The notes beneath the pieces were generated by a model that did not search any database, had not been told where the DNA came from, and saw only the letters and a list, made by a program, of their open reading frames with translations. Shown here one piece after another: positions 25,908 through 34,466 of a stretch of DNA of 64,000 nucleotides. Location: positions 41,456-105,455 of the forward strand of contig NZ_JAHWFK010000060.1 in NCBI RefSeq assembly GCF_019710575.1. Direction: 5' to 3'. Origin of the DNA: Paractinoplanes polyasparticus. GTDB taxonomy: Bacteria; Actinomycetota; Actinomycetes; Mycobacteriales; Micromonosporaceae. Each line of letters opens with the position of its first letter. Position 1 is the first letter of the stretch. The position numbers were made by a program, and so were the translations under genes.

Positions 25908-26552
25908 GTGCTGACGGATGAGGACTACTACGACACGTCGAGGCTGACCGAGCGGCAACGCCAGATCCTCACCGTCATCCAGACCTGGGCCCAGCGGCAC
26001 GGTTACTCGCCGTCGTCGCGGGAGATCGCGGACGCGCTCGGGCTGGCCTCCACCTCGACGGTCGGGCGGCATCTGCGCGCTCTCGAAGAGCTCGGCTTCC
26101 TGCGCCGCGGGCGGGCGACGAGGCCCATTGACGTACGGATGTTCCTGCTGCCCGAGCAGCGGCAGCCCGCACAGCCGGCGACCGTGGGGGTGCCGTTGCT
26201 CGGTGACATCGCGGCCGGCACGCCGATTCTGGCCGAGCAGACCTCCGACGAGGTGCTCGCCCTGCCCCGCGAGCTGGTGGGCCGGGGCAGTCTGTTCGGT
26301 CTGCGCGTACGCGGTGACTCGATGATCGACGCCGCGATCTGCGACGGCGACATCGTCGTGGTGAAGCAGCAGCACGAGGCGTACAACGGCGACATCGTGG
26401 CCGCCATGATCGACGACGAGGCGACCGTGAAGGTCTACCGCCGCCGGGGCGGCCACGTGGTCCTCGAGCCGCGGAATCGCGCCTACGAGAACATCGACGG
26501 CGACCGGGCCACCGTGCTCGGCAAGGTCGTCTCCGTGCTGCGCCGCACGTAG
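25908..26552 (+). CDS. LexA-family repressor paralogue
   Basis: The 214-residue protein has the LexA winged-helix start (LTERQRQILTVIQTWAQRHGYSPSSREI, then STSTVGRHLRALEELGFLRR) and a peptidase S24 domain. The self-cleavage site Ala-Gly is in DIAAGTP, the Ser in RGDSMID and the Lys in DDEATVKV, so it should cleave itself on RecA filaments or a similar signal. No GAAC-N4-GTTC SOS box lies before it, and the DNA-recognition helix differs from usual actinobacterial LexA, so I read it as a second, specialised LexA-like repressor and not the main SOS repressor. Its targets are unknown. A GTG start is used. Confidence 0.85.
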   Translation: MLTDEDYYDTSRLTERQRQILTVIQTWAQRHGYSPSSREIADALGLASTSTVGRHLRALEELGFLRRGRATRPIDVRMFLLPEQRQPAQPATVGVPLLGDIAAGTPILAEQTSDEVLALPRELVGRGSLFGLRVRGDSMIDAAICDGDIVVVKQQHEAYNGDIVAAMIDDEATVKVYRRRGGHVVLEPRNRAYENIDGDRATVLGKVVSVLRRT

Positions 26553-26554
26553 GC

Positions 26555-27085
26555 CTAGCGGACGGCCGGGAAGTCCAGCGTGGTCTGGCCGACCGAGTTG
26601 AAGTAGTTGGTGAACGTGTTGAGCGCGACCGCGGCCACGATCTCACCGATCTCGCCGTCGCCGTAGCCGGCGGCGCGCACGGCCTCGAGGTCGTCGTCGG
26701 TGACGAAGCCCTTGGTGGCGATGACCGCCTTGGCGAAGGTGAGGGCGGCCTCGGCCCTGGGGTCGGACGCCTGCGCCTTGCGGCCGGCGGCCAGGTCGTC
26801 CTCGCTGACGCCGGCCTTCGCGCCGAGCACGGTGTGCGCCGCGAGGCAGTAGTCGCACTCGTTCTCGACGGCGGCGACCAGCGCGATCTGCTCCTGCACC
26901 CGGCCCGGCAGCCGGCCCTTGGACAGGGCGCCGCTGAACTGCAGGTAGGCGTCCAGAACGGCGGGGGAGCTGGCCATCGCCCGCATCATGTTGGGCGTGG
27001 CGCCGAGAGCGCGCTCGACCTTGCCCAGCAGGGCCCGGGCCTGCGGCTCGGCGGTGGTGGGATCGACGGTGGCGAGACGTGACAT
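26555..27085 (-). CDS. AhpD-like carboxymuconolactone decarboxylase family protein
   Basis: The 176-residue protein carries the peroxidase-related signature E-x3-C-x2-C-x3-H as ENECDYCLAAH (about residue 80), the redox Cys pair plus His of AhpD-like alkylhydroperoxidases. The helical CMD fold continues with GVSEDDLAAG and ends in TNYFNSVGQTTLDF, typical of a group often annotated as peroxidase-related or YciW-like. It probably reduces peroxides or disulfides in the cytoplasm. AAGGA precedes the ATG at 27085. It diverges from a Cys-rich winged-helix regulator, and shared TGCCAAC sites between them suggest thiol-responsive control. Confidence 0.87.
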   Translation of the reverse strand: MSRLATVDPTTAEPQARALLGKVERALGATPNMMRAMASSPAVLDAYLQFSGALSKGRLPGRVQEQIALVAAVENECDYCLAAHTVLGAKAGVSEDDLAAGRKAQASDPRAEAALTFAKAVIATKGFVTDDDLEAVRAAGYGDGEIGEIVAAVALNTFTNYFNSVGQTTLDFPAVR

Positions 27086-27108
27086 GGGATCGTCCTTCCT
27101 CGTATCTT

Positions 27109-27204
27109 TTGGCACTGCCAACTATTGTCCGGAGCGAGGTCGCGCACAACGTGGTTAGGGGCACACAGGGTTATTTGTGTCTGCCAACAATTACTTCGTA
27201 CGAT
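27109..27204. promoter_or_regulatory. Divergent promoter with TGCCAAC operators
   Basis: TTGGCACTGCCAA (27109-27121) is a perfect palindrome, and its right half with flank (TGCCAACTATT) recurs as TGCCAACAATTA at 27182-27193. The second copy sits between a -35 (TTGTGT, 27175-27180) and a -10 (TACGAT, 27199-27204; 18-base spacer) of the regulator gene, whose ATG follows 6 bases later. Binding there would repress the regulator itself, and the palindrome would cover the promoter of the AhpD-like gene. Confidence 0.6.
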
Positions 27205-27210
27205 GTGCTA

Positions 27211-27810
27211 ATGGAGCACGTTCCCGGCCCGCCGCCCGCCAGCCAGCTGCTGCTCGGGCTGGCCCGGCTCGGTCAGGCCGTCCGGATGGAGGCGTGGCGC
27301 AACACCGGCCCGCACAACCTGTCGCCGCTGCAGGCCGACATCGTCACGCTGCTCGGCGACAGCGCCCGCCCGCTGCGTCAGGGCGAGATCGTCGCCGCTC
27401 TCGCCTCCACGCCGCCGACCATCTCCGACGCCGTGAAGGTGCTGCGGCGCAAGGAACTGGTCGACTCGGCCCGCGACCCCGGCGACGCCCGGGTCCTGCT
27501 GGTGCGCCTGACCCCGGCCGGCGAGGCGGAGGCCGGCCGGCTGAACGTCCCCTCGGCCGACCTCAGCGGCGCGGTCGCTGCCCTGCCCGACGAGGACTTC
27601 GCGGCCATGCTGCGCGGCGCGACGACCCTCATGCGCGAGCTTCAGGACAGGCGGGCCATCCCCGTCTCCCGGATGTGCCTGACGTGCCGCTTCTTCGCGC
27701 CCGGCGCGCACCCCGAGAGCCCGGATCGGCCGCACCACTGCAACTTCGTCGACGCACCCTTCGGCGACGCCGAGCTGCGGGTCACCTGCCCCGATCACGA
27801 GACGGCGTAG
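27211..27810 (+). CDS. MarR-like winged-helix regulator with C-terminal Cys/His cluster
   Basis: The 199-residue protein has a MarR-type winged helix (about 15-110: LSPLQADIVTLLGDSARPLRQ, STPPTISDAVKVLRRKELVDS, and the wing DPGDARVLLVRLT) and an unusual C-terminal extension with RMCLTCRFFA, then HHCNFVDAPFG and a final Cys-Pro-Asp-His. The C-x2-C, His-His-Cys and C-x2-H elements look like a Zn or Fe-S site that could act as a thiol or redox switch. The ATG at 27211 is probably leaderless. The divergent AhpD-like gene and the TGCCAAC sites suggest that it controls a thiol-stress response. Confidence 0.85.
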   Translation: MEHVPGPPPASQLLLGLARLGQAVRMEAWRNTGPHNLSPLQADIVTLLGDSARPLRQGEIVAALASTPPTISDAVKVLRRKELVDSARDPGDARVLLVRLTPAGEAEAGRLNVPSADLSGAVAALPDEDFAAMLRGATTLMRELQDRRAIPVSRMCLTCRFFAPGAHPESPDRPHHCNFVDAPFGDAELRVTCPDHETA

Positions 27811-28055
27811 CAAGATCCCGATTGCGCACGGTGTCGTGGATCACTTCGGCGGCCGGGCCGTTCGGTGAGTGTTCGAGCAGGTCAGAGGCCCGGATTCGCC
27901 CGTGCACGGAATGTGAGCACCCGCATTTACGGTGCGGGGCCTTATCATGGCTTCCCGAACTCGGCTTCAGAAGCGCACGACACCGCCAGGACGCGTTGTC
28001 CGGTCTTGGCCGAGTCGTGTAAATAGGAGATCCACTCCGGCGACGACGAGGATAG

Positions 28056-30686
28056 ATGAACCCCTACGGCGATCCGCAGTCTCCGAGCGCCCGGGCCCGC
28101 GTGCCCGGCGCCGGCTCCGCCTCTGTGCCGCCCGCTCCCGTGGGTGGGCGCGCTTCGGTCGGTTCCGCCTCGGTCGGTGGCCGGGCCTCCGTGGGCTCTG
28201 CGTCTGTCGGCGGCCGCGCGTCGGTCGGTTCCGCCTCCGTCGGCGCGGCGCCCGTCGGCTCCGCGTCCGTGGGCGCCGCTTCCGTCGGCGCCGCGCCGGT
28301 CGGTGCCGCGCCCGTCGGAGCGGCCAAGGTCGGCGCCTCGGCTGCCGTCGCGCGGGCCGCCGTGCGCCCCTCGCCCCCCGGCCCGCCCGGCGTGCCCCCC
28401 AAGCCCGCCAAAGACCTGGCCAAGGCGGCCAAGAAGCGCCGCCGCACCAACCTGCTGACCGTGGCCGCGGCCGTGCTCGTGATCGTGCTCGGCGCCGGCG
28501 TGGTCGGCGGCGCCTACTTCTTCGACGACGTCCAATTCGTCGAGCCCCCGGTGGAAGACCAGGTCAGCCAGATCTTCGCGGCCGACAACAAGACGGTCGT
28601 GGCCACCATCGGCAACTCGACCCGCTCGGTGGTGCCCTACCAGGGCATCAACCCGCTCATCGGGCAGGCCGTCATGGCGGCCGAGGACAAGAACTTCTAC
28701 GACCACAACGGCATCGACATGAAGGGCATCGCCCGCGCCGCGTGGAACAACTTCACCGGTGGTGACCAGCAGGGCGCGTCGACGATCACCCAGCAGTACG
28801 CGCGGCACGCGGCCGAGCTGAAAGAGATCAGCTACAACCGCAAGCTGCGCGAGGCCGTGATCGCGCGCAAGATGGAGGACCACTACTCCAAGGAAGAGAT
28901 CCTCGGTCGCTACCTCAACTCGGTGTACTTCGGCCGGGGCGCCAACGGCATCGAGGCGGCCGTCAAGGCGTACTTCGGCAACAACCGCTCGTCGCTGACC
29001 CAGCCCGGCCAGAAGGGCGCCATCACCGCGTCCGAGGCCGCCGTGATCGCCTCGGTGATCAAGCAGCCCGAACCGTCCAAGACGCACCGCGGCTACGACC
29101 CGGACAACAACCGGGCAGATGCCGAGATCCGCTGGAAGTACACGCTCAACAACATGTTCGAGAAGGGCTGGATCAAGCAGCTCCCAACCGCGTACCCCAA
29201 GGTCCAGAAGTTCAACCCGGACGCCTGCCGCACCTCGTGCGGCACCGACAACCCCTCCGGCAAGATCGTCAAGTACGTGAAGCAGGAGCTGCGGGCGATC
29301 GGCATCAGCGACGCCGAGCAGAAGAAGGGTGGTCTGCGGATCACCACCACGATCAACCCGGCCGTGCAGAAGGCCGCCGAGACCGCCGCCAAGCGCACCA
29401 GCGACAAGTCGCCGCTGCGCAAGCTCGACGCGACGTACAAGACGGCGCTGGTCGCGATCGACCCGAAGACCGGGCACGTGCTCGCCTACTACGGCGGCCC
29501 GAACGGCGACCGGGTTGGCTGGGACTACGCGGGTCCCAACTACAACGAAAGCGGCGACTTCATCGGCGGCGGGCGCCCGCCCGGGTCGTCCTTCAAGATC
29601 TACACGCTGCTGGCCGCGCTCAGCGACGGGTACGGCCTCGACACCACCTGGGACTCCGAGGCCAAGAAGGTCGGCGGCGACGCGATCAACAACTCCAGCC
29701 GCACCAACTTCACGTGTGACAAGCGGCGGTGCCCGCTCGACGAGGCGACCGTCCAGTCGTACAACTTCCCCTTCTACCACCTGGCCGCGGCGCTCGGCCC
29801 GGACAAGGTGGCCGAGGCCGCCGGCAAGGCCGGCGTCCAGTTCATCTCCAGCCCGACCAAGATCGGCGCCCGGGTCGACCTGACCAAGGCCAAGGGCGAC
29901 GCGCTCAAGCAGTACGGCAACGAGATCGGCTACGGCCAGTACGCGATCACCGCGCTCGACCACGCGAACGGCGTGGCCACGCTGGCCAACCAGGGCATCT
30001 ACAACAAGGCCCACTTCGTGAAGTCGGTGCAGAAGCGCGACGAGAAGACGGGCAAGTTCAAGACGTTCCACACCGAGCGGCTCCGGGGCGACAAGGCCTT
30101 CGAGCCGGACGTGGTGGCCGCGCTCGACCACGTGCTGCAGAAGATCCCCGGCAAGAACGGCCAGGACCTGCGCAACGGCTACGACGCCATCGGCAAGTCC
30201 GGCACCTGGGAGTACAAGGACGGCAAGAGCGGCCAGAACGGTGACGCCTGGTGGGTCGGCGGCACCCCGAACCTGGCCGCGACGGTCTGGATCGGCCGCG
30301 AGAAGCAGGTCAAGAGCCAGATGCAGCTGCTGCCGATCTACAAGCCCGGCACCAGGAAGGGCATGACCGGCGGCTCGACCCCCGGTGACACCTGGAAGGT
30401 CTTCATGGACCTGGCCAACAAGGCCCTGGACGCCGAGAAGACCGACTTCCCGCCGGACGTGAAGGTCGGCGACCCGAGCAAGAAGGGCAACGGCCTCGAC
30501 CCGCTGCCCCCGCCGCCGGAGAACAACGGCTGCATCCTCAACGGCACGGTCTGCCCGCCCGGCACCGACCCGAACAACCCGGGCACCGACCCCAACAACC
30601 CCGGCACCGGGACCCCGCCGATCAACGACCCGAACACCGGGTTCCCGCCTGCCGGCAACGGCGGCCCCGGCGGCGGGAACAGATAG
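28056..30686 (+). CDS. Bifunctional penicillin-binding protein (GT51 and transpeptidase)
   Basis: The 876-residue protein has a cytoplasmic tail of about 130 residues with Val-Gly-Ser-Ala repeats, one membrane segment (about 133-154), a GT51 glycosyltransferase domain (AAEDKNFYDHNGIDMKGIAR, GASTITQQYAR) and a transpeptidase domain with SxxK in GSSFKIYTLL (Ser near residue 511), SxN as SYN and KTG replaced by KSGT. It polymerises lipid II and cross-links the wall outside the cell. The C-terminus is a Pro/Asn/Gly-rich tail (GTDPNNPGTDPNNPG). GAGGAT precedes the ATG. The 245-base gap upstream holds no recognisable gene. A strong hairpin follows the stop. Confidence 0.95.
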   Translation: MNPYGDPQSPSARARVPGAGSASVPPAPVGGRASVGSASVGGRASVGSASVGGRASVGSASVGAAPVGSASVGAASVGAAPVGAAPVGAAKVGASAAVARAAVRPSPPGPPGVPPKPAKDLAKAAKKRRRTNLLTVAAAVLVIVLGAGVVGGAYFFDDVQFVEPPVEDQVSQIFAADNKTVVATIGNSTRSVVPYQGINPLIGQAVMAAEDKNFYDHNGIDMKGIARAAWNNFTGGDQQGASTITQQYARHAAELKEISYNRKLREAVIARKMEDHYSKEEILGRYLNSVYFGRGANGIEAAVKAYFGNNRSSLTQPGQKGAITASEAAVIASVIKQPEPSKTHRGYDPDNNRADAEIRWKYTLNNMFEKGWIKQLPTAYPKVQKFNPDACRTSCGTDNPSGKIVKYVKQELRAIGISDAEQKKGGLRITTTINPAVQKAAETAAKRTSDKSPLRKLDATYKTALVAIDPKTGHVLAYYGGPNGDRVGWDYAGPNYNESGDFIGGGRPPGSSFKIYTLLAALSDGYGLDTTWDSEAKKVGGDAINNSSRTNFTCDKRRCPLDEATVQSYNFPFYHLAAALGPDKVAEAAGKAGVQFISSPTKIGARVDLTKAKGDALKQYGNEIGYGQYAITALDHANGVATLANQGIYNKAHFVKSVQKRDEKTGKFKTFHTERLRGDKAFEPDVVAALDHVLQKIPGKNGQDLRNGYDAIGKSGTWEYKDGKSGQNGDAWWVGGTPNLAATVWIGREKQVKSQMQLLPIYKPGTRKGMTGGSTPGDTWKVFMDLANKALDAEKTDFPPDVKVGDPSKKGNGLDPLPPPPENNGCILNGTVCPPGTDPNNPGTDPNNPGTGTPPINDPNTGFPPAGNGGPGGGNR
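28140..28340 (+). repeat. In-frame minisatellite in the PBP N-terminal tail
   Basis: Three 33-base units encode GGRASVGSASV, followed by seven or so 15-base units encoding VGAAP, VGSAS or VGAAS. The unit lengths are multiples of three, so the frame is kept whatever the copy number. The repeated residues lie in the cytoplasmic tail ahead of the membrane anchor. Confidence 0.85.
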
Positions 30687-30722
30687 GGACGCCGATCCAT
30701 CAGAACGGCCGGCAACGGGGGT

Positions 30723-31525
<803 letters not shown>

Positions 31526-31529
<4 letters not shown>

Positions 31530-32638
31530 CGAAGGAGCTCGCTCTCGCTGACGGGCCTGTGGACAGCCCCGGATTGTGGATAACCAGAGGTCTTCCCAGC
31601 CGGATCACGTACGGTTCGCCCCCTGCCCCGGGAGGGAGGGGGTTCGGGATGGAAGCCGTGCCCTCGAAAGATCAACGCGAACACGGGCACGCCCAGCAAC
31701 GCGGTGACGACTCCCACGGGCAGCTCCTGGGGAGCAAACGCCGTGCGGGCCAGAGTGTCCGCCCACACGAGCAGGATCGCGCCGGCCAGAGCGGTCAAAG
31801 GCAGCAGCGTGCGGTGGCGGGCGCCGGTCAGGCGGCGGACCAGGTGGGGCACGGTCAGGCCGACGAAGCCGATCGCGCCGCTGGCCGCGACCAGCACGGC
31901 CGCCAGCAGCGCGGTCGCCGCGAAGAGCAGGGCCCGCACCCGGCCCGGCGCGAAGCCGAGCGACTCGGCGACGTCGGCCCCGAACGAGAACGCGTCCAGG
32001 GCGGGCGCCGAAGCCCAGCAGACCAGCAGCACCACGCCGCCGGCCGCGCCGCACAGGGCAACCGACTGCCACGACGCCGCGGTCAGCGAGCCGAGCAACC
32101 AGAACAGCGTGCTGCGCGTGCTGTCGGGACTGGCCGCAGCCACCATGGTCAGGCTCGTGACGGCGCTGAACAGCTGGGCGGTGGCTACGCCGGCCAGCAG
32201 GATGCGGGACGGCTGCGTCCATCGTCGGCCGGCCAGCAGCAGCGCTACCGCGAAGGCAGCCACGCTGCCGGCGAAGGCGCCGGTCGAGAGGGCCACGGCC
32301 CCGGCGCCGAGGCCCAGCACCAGCACGGCGACCGCGCCGGTCGAGGCGCCGGCCGAGATGCCGAGCAGGTACGGGTCGGCGAGCGGGTTGCGGGTCAGCG
32401 CCTGCAGCACGGCGCCGCAGACGGCCAGGCCGGCGCCGACCAGTGCGGCCAGCAGCACGCGGGGCATGCGCAGGTCCCACACGATGCTGTCGGCCAGCGG
32501 TGGCAGTGGGGCGACCGGCAGTCCGCTGTGCGCGGCCACCGTGCGCAGCACGTCGGCCGCCGACAGGTCGGCCACGCCGATGGTCACCGCGGCCGCGATG
32601 CTCAGCACGAGCACCGCGGCCGCTACGAGGGCCTTCAT
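31526..32638 (-). CDS. ABC transporter permease, FecCD/BtuC family
   Basis: The 370-residue protein has about nine or ten membrane segments and family motifs RMPRVLLAALVGAGLAVCGAVLQ, NPLADPYLLGISAGASTGA and ASGAIGFVGLTVPHLVRRL, so it is the membrane part of an iron-siderophore/B12-type importer. Its ATG overlaps the methyltransferase stop (ATGA) and its stop overlaps the ATPase start. After the usual end near HGFHP it carries an extra tail of about 40 hydrophilic residues, partly encoded by a stretch with two DnaA-box-like sequences (31558-31583). Such a tail is unusual for the family and may be a recent extension. Confidence 0.9.
31558..31583. other. Two DnaA-box-like sequences
   Basis: TGTGGACAG (31558-31566) is the complement of CTGTCCACA, and TGTGGATAA (31575-31583) is the complement of TTATCCACA, the perfect E. 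coli-type DnaA box. They are 17 bases apart centre to centre and lie within the extra C-terminal codons of the permease gene. Whether DnaA binds here is unknown. Confidence 0.45.
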
Positions 32639-33381
32639 CGCCGGGCGAACACGACGTAGTCGTCGAGGTACTGCCAGATGGTGCCGGTCTCGGCGAAGCC
32701 GGCGGTGCGCAGCGCGGCCAGGTGCAACTCGAGCGGCGCGTGCGGTTGCGGCGGGCGGTCGGCGAACCGCTTCTCCCGTTCCTCCCGCAGCGCGGCCAGT
32801 TCCGGTTCCTCGTACGCCTCGGCGTGCCAGGCCGCGTAGCCGAGGGCCCCGGCCGCGAAGCCGTCCCGCTGGGTGCGTTCGTCGTGCCGTTTCGACAGAT
32901 CGAGCAACGTGGGTGACCGGTCGTCGAAACGCAGGTGGTCCGCGTTCATCAGCACGCCGCCGGGCCGCAGCAGGGTGGCCGCGTCCTGATAGACGGCGAG
33001 CAGCTGCACGGGGGAGAGCCAGTGCAGCGCGGTGGAACTGACCACGGCGTCGACCGGGCCGGGCCCCGCCAGCGACGGCCACGACGGCGAGACGAGGTCG
33101 GCCTCGACGACGCGCACGCGGTCCCCGTACGCCGAAAGCGCGCCCGCGGCGACACGCAGCAGGACCGGGTCGTAGTCGACGGCGGTGACCGTGGCGTCCG
33201 GCAGCGCGGCCAGGATCCGGTGCGAGAGGGCGCCCGGCCCGCAGCCGAGGTCGAGCACGTGCGGGCTCGGCGACGGGCCCAGCGTCAGGACGTCCAGCAT
33301 GGCCGTGAAGCGGTTCTCGCGGTGGGCGACGTACGCGCTCTGCTGCCTGTCCCACGAACGCAGAAGCTCAGAGGCGCGCAT
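32635..33381 (-). CDS. SAM-dependent class I methyltransferase
   Basis: The 248-residue protein has motif I VLDLGCGPGALSH, motif II VTAVDYDP and motif III VVSSTALHWLSP, a class I methyltransferase of the trans-aconitate methyltransferase/UbiE-like type. It starts 14 bases before the end of the binding-protein gene and its stop overlaps the permease ATG, so it is firmly inside the importer operon. It may modify the transported compound or a precursor. The substrate is unknown. The same arrangement recurs in actinobacterial clusters proposed to import F420-0, as I recall, but the methyltransferase role there is not settled. Confidence 0.87.
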   Translation of the reverse strand: MRASELLRSWDRQQSAYVAHRENRFTAMLDVLTLGPSPSPHVLDLGCGPGALSHRILAALPDATVTAVDYDPVLLRVAAGALSAYGDRVRVVEADLVSPSWPSLAGPGPVDAVVSSTALHWLSPVQLLAVYQDAATLLRPGGVLMNADHLRFDDRSPTLLDLSKRHDERTQRDGFAAGALGYAAWHAEAYEEPELAALREEREKRFADRPPQPHAPLELHLAALRTAGFAETGTIWQYLDDYVVFARR

Positions 33382-34315
33382 TCAGGGCCTCCAGGGCGTC
33401 GATGCTGCGCACCGACGGGTCGAGCGACGATCCGGGCACGGTGATGAACCGCCCGGCCTTGACCGCGTCCAGCTTCGAGGTCACCGGGTTCGAGCGCAGA
33501 AAGTCCATTTTGGACCGGGCGCTGTCCCCGTCCCCGCCCCGCGTGAGGTCGGCGATGACGATCCAGGCCGGGTTGCGCGTCGCGATCTGCTCCCAGTTGC
33601 CGGCCGGCCAGGTCACGCCGGCGTCGCCGTAGACGTTGCGCAGCCCCAGTTGCGAGCTGACCGCCGCCGGCACGCCGCCCTTTCCGGCCACGTACGGCGT
33701 ACTCGTGCCCGAGTAGTACCAGAGCACCGAGGTCTCGTCGTGTTTCGTGGCCGCGGCCAGCCGGGTCCGCTGATCGGCGACGAGCGAGGCGCCGCGGTCC
33801 CGCACGCCGAACAGCGACGCCACCTCCTCGATCTCCTGGAAGAGCCCGTCGAACGTGAAGCCGGCGGGCGACTTCTCGCAGGCGAATCTCGACAGGTACG
33901 CCGGGATGCCGAGCTCGCCCAGCCCGGCGCGCGGCCCCGCCGCGTCCGGCGCGTAGGCCGAGGTGAACGTCGAGTACACGAAGTCGGGCCGGGTCTCGAG
34001 CACCTTCTCGCGCGACGGATACAGCTTCGCCAGCACCGGAACGCCCGCGTAGGCGCTCGCGAGGGCCGGCAGCACGGGGTCGGTCTGGTAGCTCGTGCCC
34101 GCCATCCGGTCGGCGAGGCCGAGGCTGAGCAGGATCTCGGTGGCGTTCTGCTCCATGGTGACCGCCCGCGCCGGTGGTGCGGGGACCGTCACCTCGCGCC
34201 CGCAGTTGGTGACCGTCACGGCCGTGGCGGCGGCCGGCGCGGGTGACGCGGCAACGGTCGCGCAGCCCGACAGCACACCCAGTGCCAGCGTCATAGAAAT
34301 GAAAGTCGTTTTCAC
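33368..34315 (-). CDS. ABC transporter substrate-binding lipoprotein (FepB/BtuF-like)
   Basis: The 315-residue protein has a lipoprotein signal (lipobox LSGC, Cys18) and the two-lobed helical-backbone fold of iron/B12-type binding proteins: VTVPAPPARAVTMEQNATEILLSLGLADRM, then LETRPDFVYSTFTSAYAPD and a C-terminal ITVPGSSLDPSVRSIDALEAL. It is first in the importer operon and would capture the ligand outside the membrane. It resembles the proposed F420-0 binding proteins, but a siderophore or cobamide ligand cannot be excluded. The GTG at 34315 lies 8 bases after a TAGGGT -10, so the mRNA is probably leaderless. Confidence 0.87.
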   Translation of the reverse strand: MKTTFISMTLALGVLSGCATVAASPAPAAATAVTVTNCGREVTVPAPPARAVTMEQNATEILLSLGLADRMAGTSYQTDPVLPALASAYAGVPVLAKLYPSREKVLETRPDFVYSTFTSAYAPDAAGPRAGLGELGIPAYLSRFACEKSPAGFTFDGLFQEIEEVASLFGVRDRGASLVADQRTRLAAATKHDETSVLWYYSGTSTPYVAGKGGVPAAVSSQLGLRNVYGDAGVTWPAGNWEQIATRNPAWIVIADLTRGGDGDSARSKMDFLRSNPVTSKLDAVKAGRFITVPGSSLDPSVRSIDALEALNARL

Positions 34316-34323
34316 AAGGGCGC

Positions 34324-34353
34324 ACCCTAGTAGCTACTTCTCCGGGCGGTCAA
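34324..34353 (-). promoter_or_regulatory. Promoter of the ABC importer operon
   Basis: On the minus strand TTGACC (34353-34348) and TAGGGT (34329-34324) form a -35/-10 pair with an 18-base spacer. The GTG of the binding-protein gene starts 8 bases after the -10. No iron box or clear riboswitch is visible between the promoter and the gene. Confidence 0.6.
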
Positions 34354-34466
34354 CTGCACATATGAGCACCCGTGGGTCCCTGGCGGCGGGGCCCGGTGGG
34401 TCACACGGGCGCGAACGGCAGCCGGCGGGACGACCGTGGGACACAGACGAACCTCGAGGAGAAACC

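Noticed and set aside
28140..28340. Possible CRISPR-like repeats
   Set aside because: The units are tandem, coding and without unique spacers, so this is a protein-level minisatellite.
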